A DNA stretch of 64,000 bases from Leptospira sanjuanensis (GCF_022267325.1 NZ_JAIZBG010000001.1:2072001-2136000); one strand, 5' to 3'; positions 17,877 to 38,406 are shown, numbered from the stretch's first letter. Numbers and translations: made by a program. Notes: generated by a model not told the origin, from the letters alone.

Positions 17877-18855
17877 GTCGTCCAGAAGGACAGGTTCAAG
17901 ATCGGCCAGATCCGCGTCCGATACTAAAAAGGTGAATGGAAAACTGTTTTTTATTCCCCTGATCTCGACGTTAGTCCTGAGTTCTCTTTCCGCAGACCCG
18001 TTGAAGAATTACGACGCGGAGATTTCGGAGTACACGAATAAGGATTCGTCCTTCTTTTCCGATAAGGAAGAACGTAAAATCAAACAGCTATTCTCCCAAT
18101 CTCCCGAAAATTGGCAGGAAGAAAAGTATTCCCTGAATTATCATAAAGACAAATCCAATTTGGAACTCCCGAGTTTTATCAGCGTAAACAAAATCATCTC
18201 TTCCAAAATCGTCAGTCACAGCGGGGTTATCTATAAGAATTACGTCGTGAAACCGAAGGATTCTCTTTCTAAAATCGCAAGAGCGATGAAGACCAATGTC
18301 CAAAAGATCAGCGCGGCGAACGGTTTGAAAAAAAATTCCACTCTCCAAGTCGGACAGAACATTTCGATTCCGGTTCAGGTTCGCAATGCGAGCCGGGAAA
18401 AAGTGGAATTTCGTAAAGTCTTTGTTTATCCGGTCGTAAATGCAAAGGTCACTTCCCGTTACGGAAAAAGAAAGGATCCGTTTCATACCGGTTCCGGCGG
18501 GTATCACACCGGTCTCGACTTCGGCGGTTCTCAAGGAGCGCCGATTCTTGCATCCGCGGACGGAATCGTTTCCTTTACCGGGGTGAACGGCGGTTACGGA
18601 AATACTGTCATTATCGATCACGAGAACGGTTACAAAACGATGTATGCTCACTGCGCGAAAATTACGATCGAGCAGGGAACGAGAGTCAGCGCGGGAACGG
18701 TCATAGGTGCCGTTGGCAGAACCGGATCGGCGACGGGACCTCATTTGCATTTTGAAGTTTTCTTAAATGGAAATAGAATCAACCCGGACGCGGCCCTCAG
18801 AAAAACCCTGAAGATCGTTACTCCTTTAGATCCCGGTAAATTTGCCAGATTGTAG
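17845..18855 (+). CDS. LysM and M23 peptidase envelope protein
   Basis: 336 residues from ATG 17845, which overlaps the lipoprotein gene by 32 bases. GTG 17932 is an alternative start giving a shorter basic leader. A hydrophobic signal segment ([17 protein letters not shown]) follows a very basic N-terminus. A LysM domain lies at about 131-178 ([19 protein letters not shown]). The M23 domain (about 195-320) has its zinc ligands in HTGLDFG (H-x3-D) and HLHFE (H-x-H). LytM-type endopeptidases cut peptide crosslinks. All ligands are present, so an active enzyme is expected. Its place before gspC suggests it opens peptidoglycan for the secretin. Confidence 0.88.
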   Translation: MNSWNTKRKNRSSRRTGSRSARSASDTKKVNGKLFFIPLISTLVLSSLSADPLKNYDAEISEYTNKDSSFFSDKEERKIKQLFSQSPENWQEEKYSLNYHKDKSNLELPSFISVNKIISSKIVSHSGVIYKNYVVKPKDSLSKIARAMKTNVQKISAANGLKKNSTLQVGQNISIPVQVRNASREKVEFRKVFVYPVVNAKVTSRYGKRKDPFHTGSGGYHTGLDFGGSQGAPILASADGIVSFTGVNGGYGNTVIIDHENGYKTMYAHCAKITIEQGTRVSAGTVIGAVGRTGSATGPHLHFEVFLNGNRINPDAALRKTLKIVTPLDPGKFARL

Positions 18856-18864
18856 TTAACAAAA

Positions 18865-18897
18865 AAAGTCGGAAAACACCCTCCGGCTTTCTTTGAA
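18865..18897 (+). terminator. Terminator between the M23 peptidase gene and gspC
   Basis: AAAGTCGGA (18865-18873) pairs with TCCGGCTTT (18882-18890) over 9 bp with one G-U, followed by CTTTG. It separates the lipoprotein/peptidase pair from gspC and may attenuate rather than stop transcription. Confidence 0.6.
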
Positions 18898-18919
18898 AAG
18901 AATTTACTGATCAGCCTCT

Positions 18920-19825
<906 letters not shown>

Positions 19826-19829
19826 AAAA

Positions 19830-21614
<1,785 letters not shown>

Positions 21615-21616
21615 CA

Positions 21617-23290
<1,674 letters not shown>

Positions 23291-23295
23291 ACGTC

Positions 23296-24522
23296 ATGGC
23301 GATCTATTCTTACGTTGCATTCAACAAAAAAGGCAAAGAAGAGAAGGGAATCATCGACGCCGCTTCTCTACAAGCCGCAAGATCCAAGTTAAAGAACAAG
23401 GGACTCTATGTTCGCAACATTTCGGAAGACTCCGAAAAAAAAGACAGAGAACTCTTTCCTTTTTTAGCGAAATATTTTTATAGAATTCCCCGCAAGGAAG
23501 TCGGACTCTTTTCAAGACAGCTTGCGACACTTCTCGGAGCCGGAATTCCCCTGGACAAATCCTTATCCAGCATCGTGGAACAAACGGACAACCAGAACTT
23601 TCGCAAGGTCCTTACAGGAATGCAGGCGAACATAACGGAAGGTTCCTCCCTTTCCGAATCGATGAAAAAACATCCGGACGTGTTTCCGAGTCAATATCCT
23701 TCTCTCGTTGCGGTCGGTGAAAAAACGGGAGACTATGAAGCGACGTTGACTCGACTTGCGGAACTCGAAGAAAAATCCAGCGAACTCAAAGCGAAAGTGC
23801 AAGTCGCGATGGTATATCCGTTCATCATGGGTTCCTTGTCGATCTTCGTTACGATCTTTTTATTAACCGTCGTCATTCCTCAGATCCAAGAATTGTTTAT
23901 GCAGTTCGACGCGAAACTTCCTCTCATCACGCGAATCGTGATCGGAGTTTCGGATATTCTCACAGGGTACTGGTGGCTTCTTCTTACGCTCGGTTTTGCA
24001 GGCGTCATGGGCTTTATCTACTGGAAAAACACTCCGCAAGGCAAAAAGAATTGGGACGAGTTCGTGTTGAAAATTCCGATCCTGGGTTCTCTCGCGCGGA
24101 AGGTTCTCGTAAGCAGCTTTGCAAGAAACATCGGAATCCTTTTGAGCAACCGCGTTCCGTTGATTACCACGCTTACGATCGTGGAAAAGATCGTGGACCA
24201 TTCCATCTTCGGAGAAGAGATTAAAAACGCCGTGGAACGAATCAAGGAAGGGGAAAAACTTTCCGCATCCTTCAGCGGATCGGTGATTCTCCCGCAAATG
24301 GTGGTGGGGATGATCGCAGCCGGAGAAGTTTCGGACCGGGTTCCCGAGATGATGAACAAACTCGCTGATATTTACGATACGGAAGTCGACACCGCGATTA
24401 AAACGATGACCCAGTCCATGGAACCCCTGATGATCGTGGTAATGGGTCTTTTGATTGGAACGATCATGGCCTCGATCATGGTCCCAATGTACAACTTGAC
24501 GCAGCAACTTCAGAATATATAG
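23296..24522 (+). CDS. gspF: Type II secretion platform protein GspF
   Basis: 408 residues, normal for the family. Two cytoplasmic T2SSF domains (about 70-190 and 270-390) start with FSRQLATLLGAGIPLDKSL and FARNIGILLSNRVPLITTL. Three membrane segments lie at about 170-195, 218-240 and 375-395. GspF is the integral-membrane rotor-like core contacted by GspE. It begins 5 bases after gspE. Confidence 0.95.
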   Translation: MAIYSYVAFNKKGKEEKGIIDAASLQAARSKLKNKGLYVRNISEDSEKKDRELFPFLAKYFYRIPRKEVGLFSRQLATLLGAGIPLDKSLSSIVEQTDNQNFRKVLTGMQANITEGSSLSESMKKHPDVFPSQYPSLVAVGEKTGDYEATLTRLAELEEKSSELKAKVQVAMVYPFIMGSLSIFVTIFLLTVVIPQIQELFMQFDAKLPLITRIVIGVSDILTGYWWLLLTLGFAGVMGFIYWKNTPQGKKNWDEFVLKIPILGSLARKVLVSSFARNIGILLSNRVPLITTLTIVEKIVDHSIFGEEIKNAVERIKEGEKLSASFSGSVILPQMVVGMIAAGEVSDRVPEMMNKLADIYDTEVDTAIKTMTQSMEPLMIVVMGLLIGTIMASIMVPMYNLTQQLQNI

Positions 24523-24543
24523 TTTAGAATAAGGAGAATTCAA

Positions 24544-25020
24544 TTGAATCTGTCCAAATTAAAAAGAAAATACAGAAAGGGTCTCACACTCATAGAACTC
24601 GCTGTCGTCGTGATCATCTTAGGTGCGTTGATCGCCCTCGTTTATTCCAACTTCCGTCCCGGTGAAATCAGCGACGATACGGCCGCTCTGAAACTTAAAA
24701 AAGACGCATATGAACTTCAATCGCACCTGGAACGATACGCTCAAAGATACGGAACGTATCCTTCCGACGAGCAAGGTCTTGAGGCGCTGGTGGAAAAACC
24801 GACAACCGGAGAGGTTCCCGAAGATTGGAAACCGATCCTGACCAAAAAAGCGGCCATCAACGATCCTTGGGGAAGCGCCTATAAATTAAAGAGGGACGCG
24901 AACGGGGACGTTCAACTTGTAACCCTGGGTAAGGATAAAAAAGAAGGCGGAGAAGGTAAGAATGCTGACTTTAACATCCTCAACGAAGACGAATATCCTT
25001 CCGACTTCCGCAGAAAATAA
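24544..25020 (+). CDS. gspG: Major pseudopilin GspG
   Basis: 158 residues. The start is TTG 24544 behind AAGGAG. A 13-residue basic leader ends at Gly before LTLIELAVVVIILGALIALV, with the essential Glu at +5. Downstream is the GspG signature of alternating helices and DPWGSAYKLKRDANGDVQLVTLG. A calcium-site region is likely near the C-terminus, as in the family. The prepilin peptidase (GspO) that would cut the leader is not in this window. Confidence 0.95.
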   Translation: MNLSKLKRKYRKGLTLIELAVVVIILGALIALVYSNFRPGEISDDTAALKLKKDAYELQSHLERYAQRYGTYPSDEQGLEALVEKPTTGEVPEDWKPILTKKAAINDPWGSAYKLKRDANGDVQLVTLGKDKKEGGEGKNADFNILNEDEYPSDFRRK

Positions 25021-25041
25021 CACTCTTCTCCCTTTCCGGTT

Positions 25042-25611
25042 ATGAAAACACGTAGTATCCGGAAAGGATTCACCCTGATCGAGTTAATCGTAGTCGTCGC
25101 GATCCTCGCCGGGTTGATTAGCATTCTTGCAAGTACGGCCGCGAACTTCATCATTCCGTCGGGAAGCGACGCGGCGCAAACACTCAAACAAGCGGCGGAA
25201 TTCTGTTATCGAAAATCCATCCTGACGAATACGACTATGGTTTTGGAATTGGACATCGACAACGACACGTATTCCGTTAAAAAACTGGTTCGGGACGAGA
25301 GCGGTTTAAAGGAAAATCTAGTATTCAAACCCAAAAAACTTCCGTATACGTCCGAAATCATAGACATTACCGACATTCGCGGCTTTCGTTATACGAAAGG
25401 AATCGTCAAGGTTCCTTACACCTATTTAGGAATTTCCGCGGATTACAGCGTTCATTTAGGAAACGATCCTTCAATTTATAGAACTTTGATCCTATACCGA
25501 TATGGAGGAAAGGTTTCCATCCTGGAAGGAGAACAATTTCACACTTCTTCCAACCTCGCAACCGATAAGAATTGGAAAGAACAGGATGAAAACGAACAGC
25601 AGCAACCGTAA
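25042..25611 (+). CDS. gspH: Minor pseudopilin GspH-like
   Basis: 189 residues. A short leader MKTRSIRKG is followed by FTLIELIVVVAILAGLISIL, the prepilin signature with Glu at +5. The remaining globular part (YRKSILTNTTMVLELDIDNDTYSVKK) is typical of GspH in length and strand content. Assignment as GspH rests on order between gspG and gspI. It overlaps gspI by 26 bases. Confidence 0.85.
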   Translation: MKTRSIRKGFTLIELIVVVAILAGLISILASTAANFIIPSGSDAAQTLKQAAEFCYRKSILTNTTMVLELDIDNDTYSVKKLVRDESGLKENLVFKPKKLPYTSEIIDITDIRGFRYTKGIVKVPYTYLGISADYSVHLGNDPSIYRTLILYRYGGKVSILEGEQFHTSSNLATDKNWKEQDENEQQQP

Positions 25612-26203
25612 ATTTTCATCTTCAACTTCGGTCCGGAAAGTTCCGTCCATAACCTTGGTCGAAAACTTTTCATTTTTATATTCTTTAATAAAACCGAAAA
25701 AAAAGAAAAGGTCCTTTCGAAAAGGATTCAACCTGATCGAAGTTTCGATCGCTCTGGCGCTCGCCGGAATGGCGATGACTTACACGTATATGGTGATCTC
25801 GAACGGAATCAGACAACAGAGAATGGCGGCCGTCGTTTCCAACGCGGTGCATCTCGCCAAAATCAAAATGGCTCAAATCGATTCAGTCTCCGTTCTTCAA
25901 TCCGACAAAACCACGGGAGAAATTCCCGGTTATCCGGGTTACAGCTTCGAAACTCAGATCGGCGAAGAGGATATGGACCTTCTCAAACTCGCGGGAAAAG
26001 AAGGACAAAAGCCGGAAGATCTTTTGGGAGGAAGGGACTCCGAGATGAACAAATTGATCATGAGGCGATCGGGTCAAGCGAACCAAGGAGCTTCCACTGC
26101 CGGTATCATCCGCGTGTTTCGGATCAAGGTGACGATCAAATATCCGACCGGAAGCGGAACGGAATCCTATACGGCCGAAACGTTTAAGTCGGCGCAATAT
26201 TAA
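25586..26203 (+). CDS. gspI: Minor pseudopilin GspI with unusually long leader
   Basis: 205 residues from ATG 25586, inside the end of gspH. The prepilin motif G-FNLIEVSIALALAGMAMTY (Glu at +5) begins only after about 47 residues, although leaders are usually 6-15 residues. The only shorter start codon I see in frame is TTG 25655, giving a leader of about 24. The leader carries a Lys/Arg stretch (KPKKKKRSFRKG) directly before the cleavage site. The mature part is about 158 residues. The gene order supports GspI. Confidence 0.8.
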   Translation: MKTNSSNRKFSSSTSVRKVPSITLVENFSFLYSLIKPKKKKRSFRKGFNLIEVSIALALAGMAMTYTYMVISNGIRQQRMAAVVSNAVHLAKIKMAQIDSVSVLQSDKTTGEIPGYPGYSFETQIGEEDMDLLKLAGKEGQKPEDLLGGRDSEMNKLIMRRSGQANQGASTAGIIRVFRIKVTIKYPTGSGTESYTAETFKSAQY

Positions 26204-26212
26204 GAAAATAGA

Positions 26213-28022
<1,810 letters not shown>

Positions 28023-28028
28023 ACAACG

Positions 28029-29654
<1,626 letters not shown>

Positions 29655-29661
29655 AACCGCC

Positions 29662-30189
29662 ATGCTTGAAAAGTTAGAACCCAGAGAAAGATTGATCGTA
29701 CTCGGCGGAATCGGATTGATTCTTCTGTTAATCGTATTTATGGCGATCCGTAAAGTCGTAACGCTCCGCCAAGGTTTGACGGAAAGAGTTCAGGATTCGC
29801 GAACCGCTCCCGTCAAACTCGACAAGATCATCCAGGAATTCAACGATTTCCGCTCTTTGGATTCTTCCGGCGGAGAAACCGACGTAAGTGCGATCTACGC
29901 AAAACTCGACGAGATTTTCGTTCGATACGGATTGAAGGAAAAAATTTCCACGATGAAGGATTCGAATTCGATCGAAGATAAGAAGTACAATCGGATCACG
30001 ATCGATATCAATTTCCGTTCCGTGACTTTGGACAACGTTTTCCGGTTAATCTACGACATAGAAAAGAACAAGATGATTAACGCGCGGGTGGAATATCTGA
30101 ATTTTAGAAAACCGTTCCAAGGAAAAGAGGTCTACGATGTGAACCTCAAACTTTCCACTTACAGCCGTGCGGCGGGGAACAAACGATGA
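29662..30189 (+). CDS. gspM: GspM-like type II secretion protein
   Basis: 175 residues. One membrane segment at about 10-29 (LIVLGGIGLILLLIVFMAIR) follows a short cytoplasmic start (MLEKLEPRER), as in GspM. The periplasmic part is a ferredoxin-like domain of about 100 residues (RITIDINFRSVTLDNVFRLI). It overlaps gspN by 4 bases. The assignment follows from topology, size and position after gspL; sequence identity across GspM proteins is always low. Confidence 0.75.
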   Translation: MLEKLEPRERLIVLGGIGLILLLIVFMAIRKVVTLRQGLTERVQDSRTAPVKLDKIIQEFNDFRSLDSSGGETDVSAIYAKLDEIFVRYGLKEKISTMKDSNSIEDKKYNRITIDINFRSVTLDNVFRLIYDIEKNKMINARVEYLNFRKPFQGKEVYDVNLKLSTYSRAAGNKR

Positions 30190-31103
30190 AAAAAGAAGAA
30201 GAATATCAGGAGGAAACGGCTCTTACTCGTGAAGAGGAAGAATTCCTGACCCTCGAACTTCAGGAAGAGGAAGAAGAGGCGACCCCGCGTTTTACTCTCA
30301 AACAAAAACTCATCCTCGTCGGGACGGGAGTTTTCTCTTTTTTCATTTTTACTCTTTGGCTTTTTCCTTTGGATGAAATCATTCGCAGTTCCTTGAACTC
30401 GTCTTCTTCCCAAACCGGAACCATCATCAATTTCCGCGACATGAGCATTTCCATTTTAGGAAACGTTACTCTCGATACACTTGAAATCAATACGCCTTCC
30501 AACTTGAAAATCAAAACGGAAGAAACCGTTTTGAAAACCTCCTTGTTCGGTTTAATGAAACGAAAGTTCGACGGGAAATTCAAAATCGAAAGTCTAAAAA
30601 TCGACACGGAAAACGGACCCTTGATGAAGGTTCCGCGTGTAGAGGGTCAGGGAAAATTCGAAAACTTAAACGGAGGAATCGCGAGGATCGTAGGCAACCT
30701 CGATCTGGAAATTCCACCGGCTCCTTCGGCGGGAATGATCATGGGTTTACCCGAAATTCCTCTGCTCGGGGAATTAAAAAATATCACGATCAAAAAGTTT
30801 CTCACGAAGATCAATCTACAAGGCGGGAATCTAATCTTTAACGATTTCACTTTGGATACTTCGATCGCACGCTTCGATATCACGGGAAACATTCGTTTAT
30901 CCGATAACATTTCCTTTTCTCAGCTCAATCTTAGAATCTGTCTCGAACTCGATCGCAATTTCGCGTTGGAAAGACAGGACATAGAAGACATGCTGACCCT
31001 TTTGGAAAAACAAAGCGGCAGTAAATGTATTCCGATCATGGGAACGATCAACAAACCGGAAGCCAAGATTCCCGGATTGACCGGACCGCCGGGGAGTCCT
31101 TAA
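30186..31103 (+). CDS. gspN: GspN-like type II secretion protein
   Basis: 305 residues. A strongly acidic cytoplasmic start (about 1-36, Glu-rich) leads into one membrane segment (LILVGTGVFSFFIFTLWLF, about 40-58). A beta-rich periplasmic domain with AsmA/GspN-like strands follows (FRDMSISILGNVTLDTLEI, RFDITGNIRLSDNISFSQLNLRI). The last gene in the core cluster, as gspN often is. The function of GspN is poorly defined even in model systems. Confidence 0.75.
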   Translation: MKKEEEYQEETALTREEEEFLTLELQEEEEEATPRFTLKQKLILVGTGVFSFFIFTLWLFPLDEIIRSSLNSSSSQTGTIINFRDMSISILGNVTLDTLEINTPSNLKIKTEETVLKTSLFGLMKRKFDGKFKIESLKIDTENGPLMKVPRVEGQGKFENLNGGIARIVGNLDLEIPPAPSAGMIMGLPEIPLLGELKNITIKKFLTKINLQGGNLIFNDFTLDTSIARFDITGNIRLSDNISFSQLNLRICLELDRNFALERQDIEDMLTLLEKQSGSKCIPIMGTINKPEAKIPGLTGPPGSP

Positions 31104-31206
31104 GATTCTTTTTTCGTGATGGAGAACGAACATCCGGGTATGCGTTCAGGAACGGACGAAGATCCGGATCGATCCTTCTCTTTGACCTTTTTAATTTAAA
31201 AACGTT

Positions 31207-31785
31207 ATGAACAAACCCGTTCTTAAGAGCATTGTTTTATTTTCGCTCCTTCTCTTTTCTTTTTGCGATTTCCAACCTCATACACCTCCTTCTAAAGAGC
31301 AGTGGAACGAATTCAGGAACCTTCCCGAAAACCGAAAGAAAATTCTCGCTTTGGAAATGTTTCTTAAAGAACGTAAAGTTTTCGATGTGGTTCCCGTCGA
31401 ACAGCTTCTGAGACAAGGCACCGATTGGAGACAAACGAAAAGCCGACCTTTCGCGATTCCACCCCAAGAGTTCTGGTTGAACATCGTACCGACTTTAAAA
31501 GTCATTCGAGATTTGATTCTTCCCCGAATCGGCCCCATAACGGTAGTTTCCGGTTTTCGAGAAGGGGACTATAACGAAAAAGCCGGCGGGGCGAAATCCA
31601 GTCGGCACCTTCTTTTTTCCGCCGTAGATATGATCCCCGATCGTGAAATCGAACGAGACGAGTTGAAACGACGCCTTTTGATACTTTGGGAAAAGAACGG
31701 AGCCGATCGAAAGATCGGACTCGGTTTGTATTCTCGAAATCGATTTCATATCGACACGAACGGTTTTCGTAAGTGGGAGAAATAA
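31207..31785 (+). CDS. Exported M15-like peptidase
   Basis: 192 residues with a hydrophobic signal segment (LKSIVLFSLLLFSFCDF). A cysteine at 20 may be lipidated, although Phe at -1 is unusual. The C-terminal half has the M15 (D-Ala-D-Ala carboxypeptidase type) zinc pattern: VVSGFREGDYNEKAGG, SSRHLLFSAVDMIP with His and Asp, and FHIDTNG with the third ligand. The enzyme would trim peptidoglycan stem peptides. It lies 103 bases after gspN, so it is the second peptidoglycan-type enzyme flanking this secretion locus. Substrate is not known. Confidence 0.75.
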   Translation: MNKPVLKSIVLFSLLLFSFCDFQPHTPPSKEQWNEFRNLPENRKKILALEMFLKERKVFDVVPVEQLLRQGTDWRQTKSRPFAIPPQEFWLNIVPTLKVIRDLILPRIGPITVVSGFREGDYNEKAGGAKSSRHLLFSAVDMIPDREIERDELKRRLLILWEKNGADRKIGLGLYSRNRFHIDTNGFRKWEK

Positions 31786-32070
31786 AACTTCAAATCCTCT
31801 CTTGAAAAAAGCTTCACTCAAATTCAATACGATATAGATATTAAGCACTAAACAAATCAATTGTCTGATAATCCTTTCAAGTTACAAAACTAAACTCGAT
31901 TTAGTTTGAATCCTAAACACATTTAGAATTTGTAATTTTTTACAACCTTTGATTCTGATTACGTAAACTTTTTTCATTTTGTGAAAATTATCACAATAAA
32001 CATGTTATCTGAATCAATGCGGCGACAAGAAGGCATTCTTTTATCATCGCCCATCAATTAGGAAAAAACA
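31786..32070. other. AT-rich intergenic region with three palindromes
   Basis: The longest gene-free stretch in the window. It is clearly more AT-rich than its surroundings. It holds AAACTAAA-N5-TTTAGTTT (31887-31907), TTGTAA-N4-TTACAA (31930-31945) and the CRP-type site at 31979. No ORF with a ribosome-binding site is present. The palindromes precede the DUF1565 lipoprotein gene and are probably regulatory. Confidence 0.7.
31979..31996 (+). promoter_or_regulatory. CRP-type operator palindrome
   Basis: TTGTGAAAATTATCACAA is a perfect 18-base palindrome and an exact match to the CRP/FNR-family consensus TGTGA-N6-TCACA. Its centre lies about 83 bases upstream of the ATG at 32071. Leptospira encodes CRP-family regulators, but whether one binds this sequence is unknown. 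A good -10 box is not obvious. Confidence 0.6.
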
Positions 32071-33102
32071 ATGAAACGACTTTTTTTACTCTGCCTCAGC
32101 ATAATTTTACTGTTAGGTAACTGCTCCAATGAAAAAGAAAATAGAGAATCCGAACTAACGCTACTATCCGGAATTATTGACTCAACGGATTTAAGAATTC
32201 CTAATCCTGACAGTTATAACTCACAACTAATCCTTATCCGAACTCCCATCTATGTAAACAAAACAACCGGAAATGACAGTTGGCCTGGATCACAAGCTGC
32301 GCCGCTTCGAACCATCACGAAGGCGTTGGCTTTAGCCAACGGCCAAAATAATATCTATATTGCTCCCGGTGAATACTCCGATCGCACCGGAGAAATATTC
32401 CCGATTCGAATTCCAGATGGGGTCTCTTTGATCGGGGATGAATTAGGGAGAGGTCTTGGTTTTTCAATACATTATGACGATACTTTGGAGGATATGCCCG
32501 TTCTGAAACCCACCACGATTCAATTTTATGGAGATGATCTTGGAGAAGCTATCCTGCCGGGTAAGAATTCTACAATTGCTGGATTTAATTTACCAAATCC
32601 GATCGCTTTGAGAACCTACAACGTTAAAATTCGAAACAATACGTTATCTCAAGGAATCGGAATTTTTAATACAAGCAGTAGCCAACCGTCCGGTGGACAT
32701 TGGATCAGCGGAAATTTCATCGGGTCCAAAAAAGCACCCGACTATAACGACTTATTCGGTATCTTCTTTGAAGAAACTACGGATGAAAATAAAGTTGAAA
32801 ACAATAGAATCTATCGAAACCGATATGGGATTGTGATCCGGCCTGGCGCTAAAGTAGATTTAGGAGGGGGTTCCCGAGGAAGCGTCGGTAACAACACTAT
32901 TTCCTGTAGCTTAGAAATAGACTTAACACTTTTAATCGAACCAGGAAATCGACTTTATGCAGTAAATAACCGATGGGATCACGATGTTCCAACGTATTCT
33001 GTCGGATCCACTTACAAACCAGGAATAGATATCTACGCCCCGCCTCCGTACGGCACTATAGATATTGGAGGATACTCTTTAGCTTCTAATCCTTGCAACT
33101 GA
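32071..33102 (+). CDS. DUF1565 right-handed beta-helix lipoprotein
   Basis: 343 residues. A signal peptide with candidate lipidation site GNC (C18) is followed by a short linker. The DUF1565 start reads YVNKTTGNDSWPGSQAAPLRTITKALALA (about 71-99), a form shared with pectate-lyase-like exported proteins. Helix turns follow (IYIAPGEYSD, GVSLIGDE, IRNNTLSQGIGIFN, IYRNRYGIVIRPG). No catalytic residues can be assigned. The gene is visibly more AT-rich than its neighbours (many ATA, TTA, AAT codons), is alone in its unit and has its own regulatory region. It may be a later acquisition or a surface antigen under different selection. Confidence 0.8.
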   Translation: MKRLFLLCLSIILLLGNCSNEKENRESELTLLSGIIDSTDLRIPNPDSYNSQLILIRTPIYVNKTTGNDSWPGSQAAPLRTITKALALANGQNNIYIAPGEYSDRTGEIFPIRIPDGVSLIGDELGRGLGFSIHYDDTLEDMPVLKPTTIQFYGDDLGEAILPGKNSTIAGFNLPNPIALRTYNVKIRNNTLSQGIGIFNTSSSQPSGGHWISGNFIGSKKAPDYNDLFGIFFEETTDENKVENNRIYRNRYGIVIRPGAKVDLGGGSRGSVGNNTISCSLEIDLTLLIEPGNRLYAVNNRWDHDVPTYSVGSTYKPGIDIYAPPPYGTIDIGGYSLASNPCN

Positions 33103-33139
33103 TCATTCACACAGAAGATTAGGCACAATAAACGTACAT

Positions 33140-33173
33140 AAAAATGCCCGAACGACTTTCACCGCTCGGGCAT
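33140..33173 (-). terminator. Terminator of nrdJ (probably bidirectional)
   Basis: ATGCCCGA (33144-33151) and TCGGGCAT (33166-33173) form a perfect 8-bp stem. Read on the minus strand it is followed by TTTT (33141-33144 in complement), 34 bases after the nrdJ stop. It also faces the end of the DUF1565 gene. Confidence 0.7.
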
Positions 33174-33206
33174 ACAATCCGCGATTGTTTTAGATCTTCA
33201 ATCGAA

Positions 33207-37097
<3,891 letters not shown>

Positions 37098-37213
37098 CTC
37101 TCCGTCTCTTCAGCCTAAACTTCGTTTTTCCTCCCTTTTGGTTCTTGTTAGACTTTCTCTTACAAGAAAGTTCAAAAAAAAACTCAATTTCTGTGTAGTG
37201 CATCTAAAAAAGA

Positions 37214-37261
37214 GAATAAAAAAACCGACCTTCTCGAAACGATTTCAGAGTTCGTCGGTTT
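37214..37261 (-). terminator. Terminator of the cytochrome c gene
   Basis: AAACCGAC (37222-37229) and GTCGGTTT (37254-37261) form an 8-bp stem with a large partly paired loop. On the minus strand it is followed by a run of T (complement of AAAAAA near 37218-37223), 27 bases after the cytochrome stop. Confidence 0.65.
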
Positions 37262-37287
37262 AAAATTTTATTTCTTAAGAAACGATT

Positions 37288-38217
37288 TTACTCCGGATTG
37301 ATGGCAGGCTTTAGAGATTTCAAAAATCGATAAATCGCTTTCAATTCCATATCGCTCATTCTTGCATACGGACCCCAAGGCATATGGCTGTGCTCCACAA
37401 GTTTTCCGAGCCTAAATCTTTTTAAGAATTCTTCCTCGGTCCAAAGCGAGATTCTTCCTTCCGAATGAGGCGTTAAGTTGGGTGGAATTAAGGTTTCCTT
37501 CCCGGGTTCTTTCATCGGCGCGCCTCCCGCATACGGTTCTCCGATGAATTCTCCGATCATGTTCCGTTTGGTGTGACATCCGTTGCAGTTGGCCACGCTT
37601 CCCGCCAAGTATTCACCGTATTCCACGGTCGCCGCAGGAACGATCGATTTCAAAACGTCTCCCTTGGGTCCTACCGGTTTTACAACAAAGGCCTTGAGAA
37701 CTTTTCCGATTAGATTCAGTTCGTGTTTTGGGATCGGATTCGATTTCGGAGGCAAACTCCTGAGGAAGGATAAAATCGACGTTAGGTCCTCGTCACTCGT
37801 ATTATGAAAGGGCATAAAATCGAAAAGGACCGTTCCGTCAGCGCGCACTCCGTATCTAAGAGAACGGGCGATTTCCCGATCGGATAGTTTACCGATTCCC
37901 GTTTCCGGATCGGGGGTGATATTCGGAGTGTAAAAATTTCCGACGGGAAGCGCGAATACCTGTCCTCCGGAAAGCGAAGCTTGCTGAATCGGAACACCGG
38001 ATTCCACTTCGGCTACGTTCTTATGACATTCAACACAATGGGCTGGGCCCGTCGCCAAATGTTTCCCCCGTTCGATTACGGCCGGATCCGAAGAAGACGT
38101 CACGTCCGGATACGGTGCGTCGTATTTTAAATTCTGTCGCATCAAAGTAGCCACCGCGACGCCCAATACGACGATCAATAGAAAGGTCCCGGTCCATTTT
38201 AAGAACTTTAAGATCAT
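37288..38217 (-). CDS. Dihaem c-type cytochrome
   Basis: 309 residues. An N-terminal membrane anchor (about 9-25) places it in the periplasm. Two haem c sites are CVECH (61-65) and CNGCH (211-215), with axial Met candidates in FMPFHNT (about 135) and HMPWGPYARMSDMELKAIYRFLKSL. The segment YTPNITPDPETGIG is typical of cytochrome subunits of membrane alcohol/aldehyde dehydrogenases. No dehydrogenase subunit is adjacent, so the electron donor is unknown. GAGGAACT upstream of the ATG is a good ribosome-binding site. Confidence 0.9.
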   Translation of the reverse strand: MILKFLKWTGTFLLIVVLGVAVATLMRQNLKYDAPYPDVTSSSDPAVIERGKHLATGPAHCVECHKNVAEVESGVPIQQASLSGGQVFALPVGNFYTPNITPDPETGIGKLSDREIARSLRYGVRADGTVLFDFMPFHNTSDEDLTSILSFLRSLPPKSNPIPKHELNLIGKVLKAFVVKPVGPKGDVLKSIVPAATVEYGEYLAGSVANCNGCHTKRNMIGEFIGEPYAGGAPMKEPGKETLIPPNLTPHSEGRISLWTEEEFLKRFRLGKLVEHSHMPWGPYARMSDMELKAIYRFLKSLKPAINPE

Positions 38218-38342
38218 AGTTCCTCACATATTTATTTTTAAAATGGTAAAACGTTTCGGAGATTTTTTATCCCCAACGCAATTCCGGAACTAAAACAAAC
38301 AGAGGAAACGGTTTTGATTCTTTTCGTCGTTTCATAAAACGC

Positions 38343-38406
38343 AGATCGGATTTTTATGACTCCGATCTATAAATCGAATATCGATTTCGAATCGAATTTT
38401 CGAAAT
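38343..38406 (-). terminator. Two hairpins downstream of the polytopic membrane protein gene
   Basis: Perfect stems AGATCGGA/TCCGATCT (38343-38368) and ATTTCGAA/TTCGAAAT (38384-38406) lie in the 214-base gap after the minus-strand gene ending at 38432. Either could terminate it. No strong T-run follows, so the function is uncertain. Confidence 0.45.
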
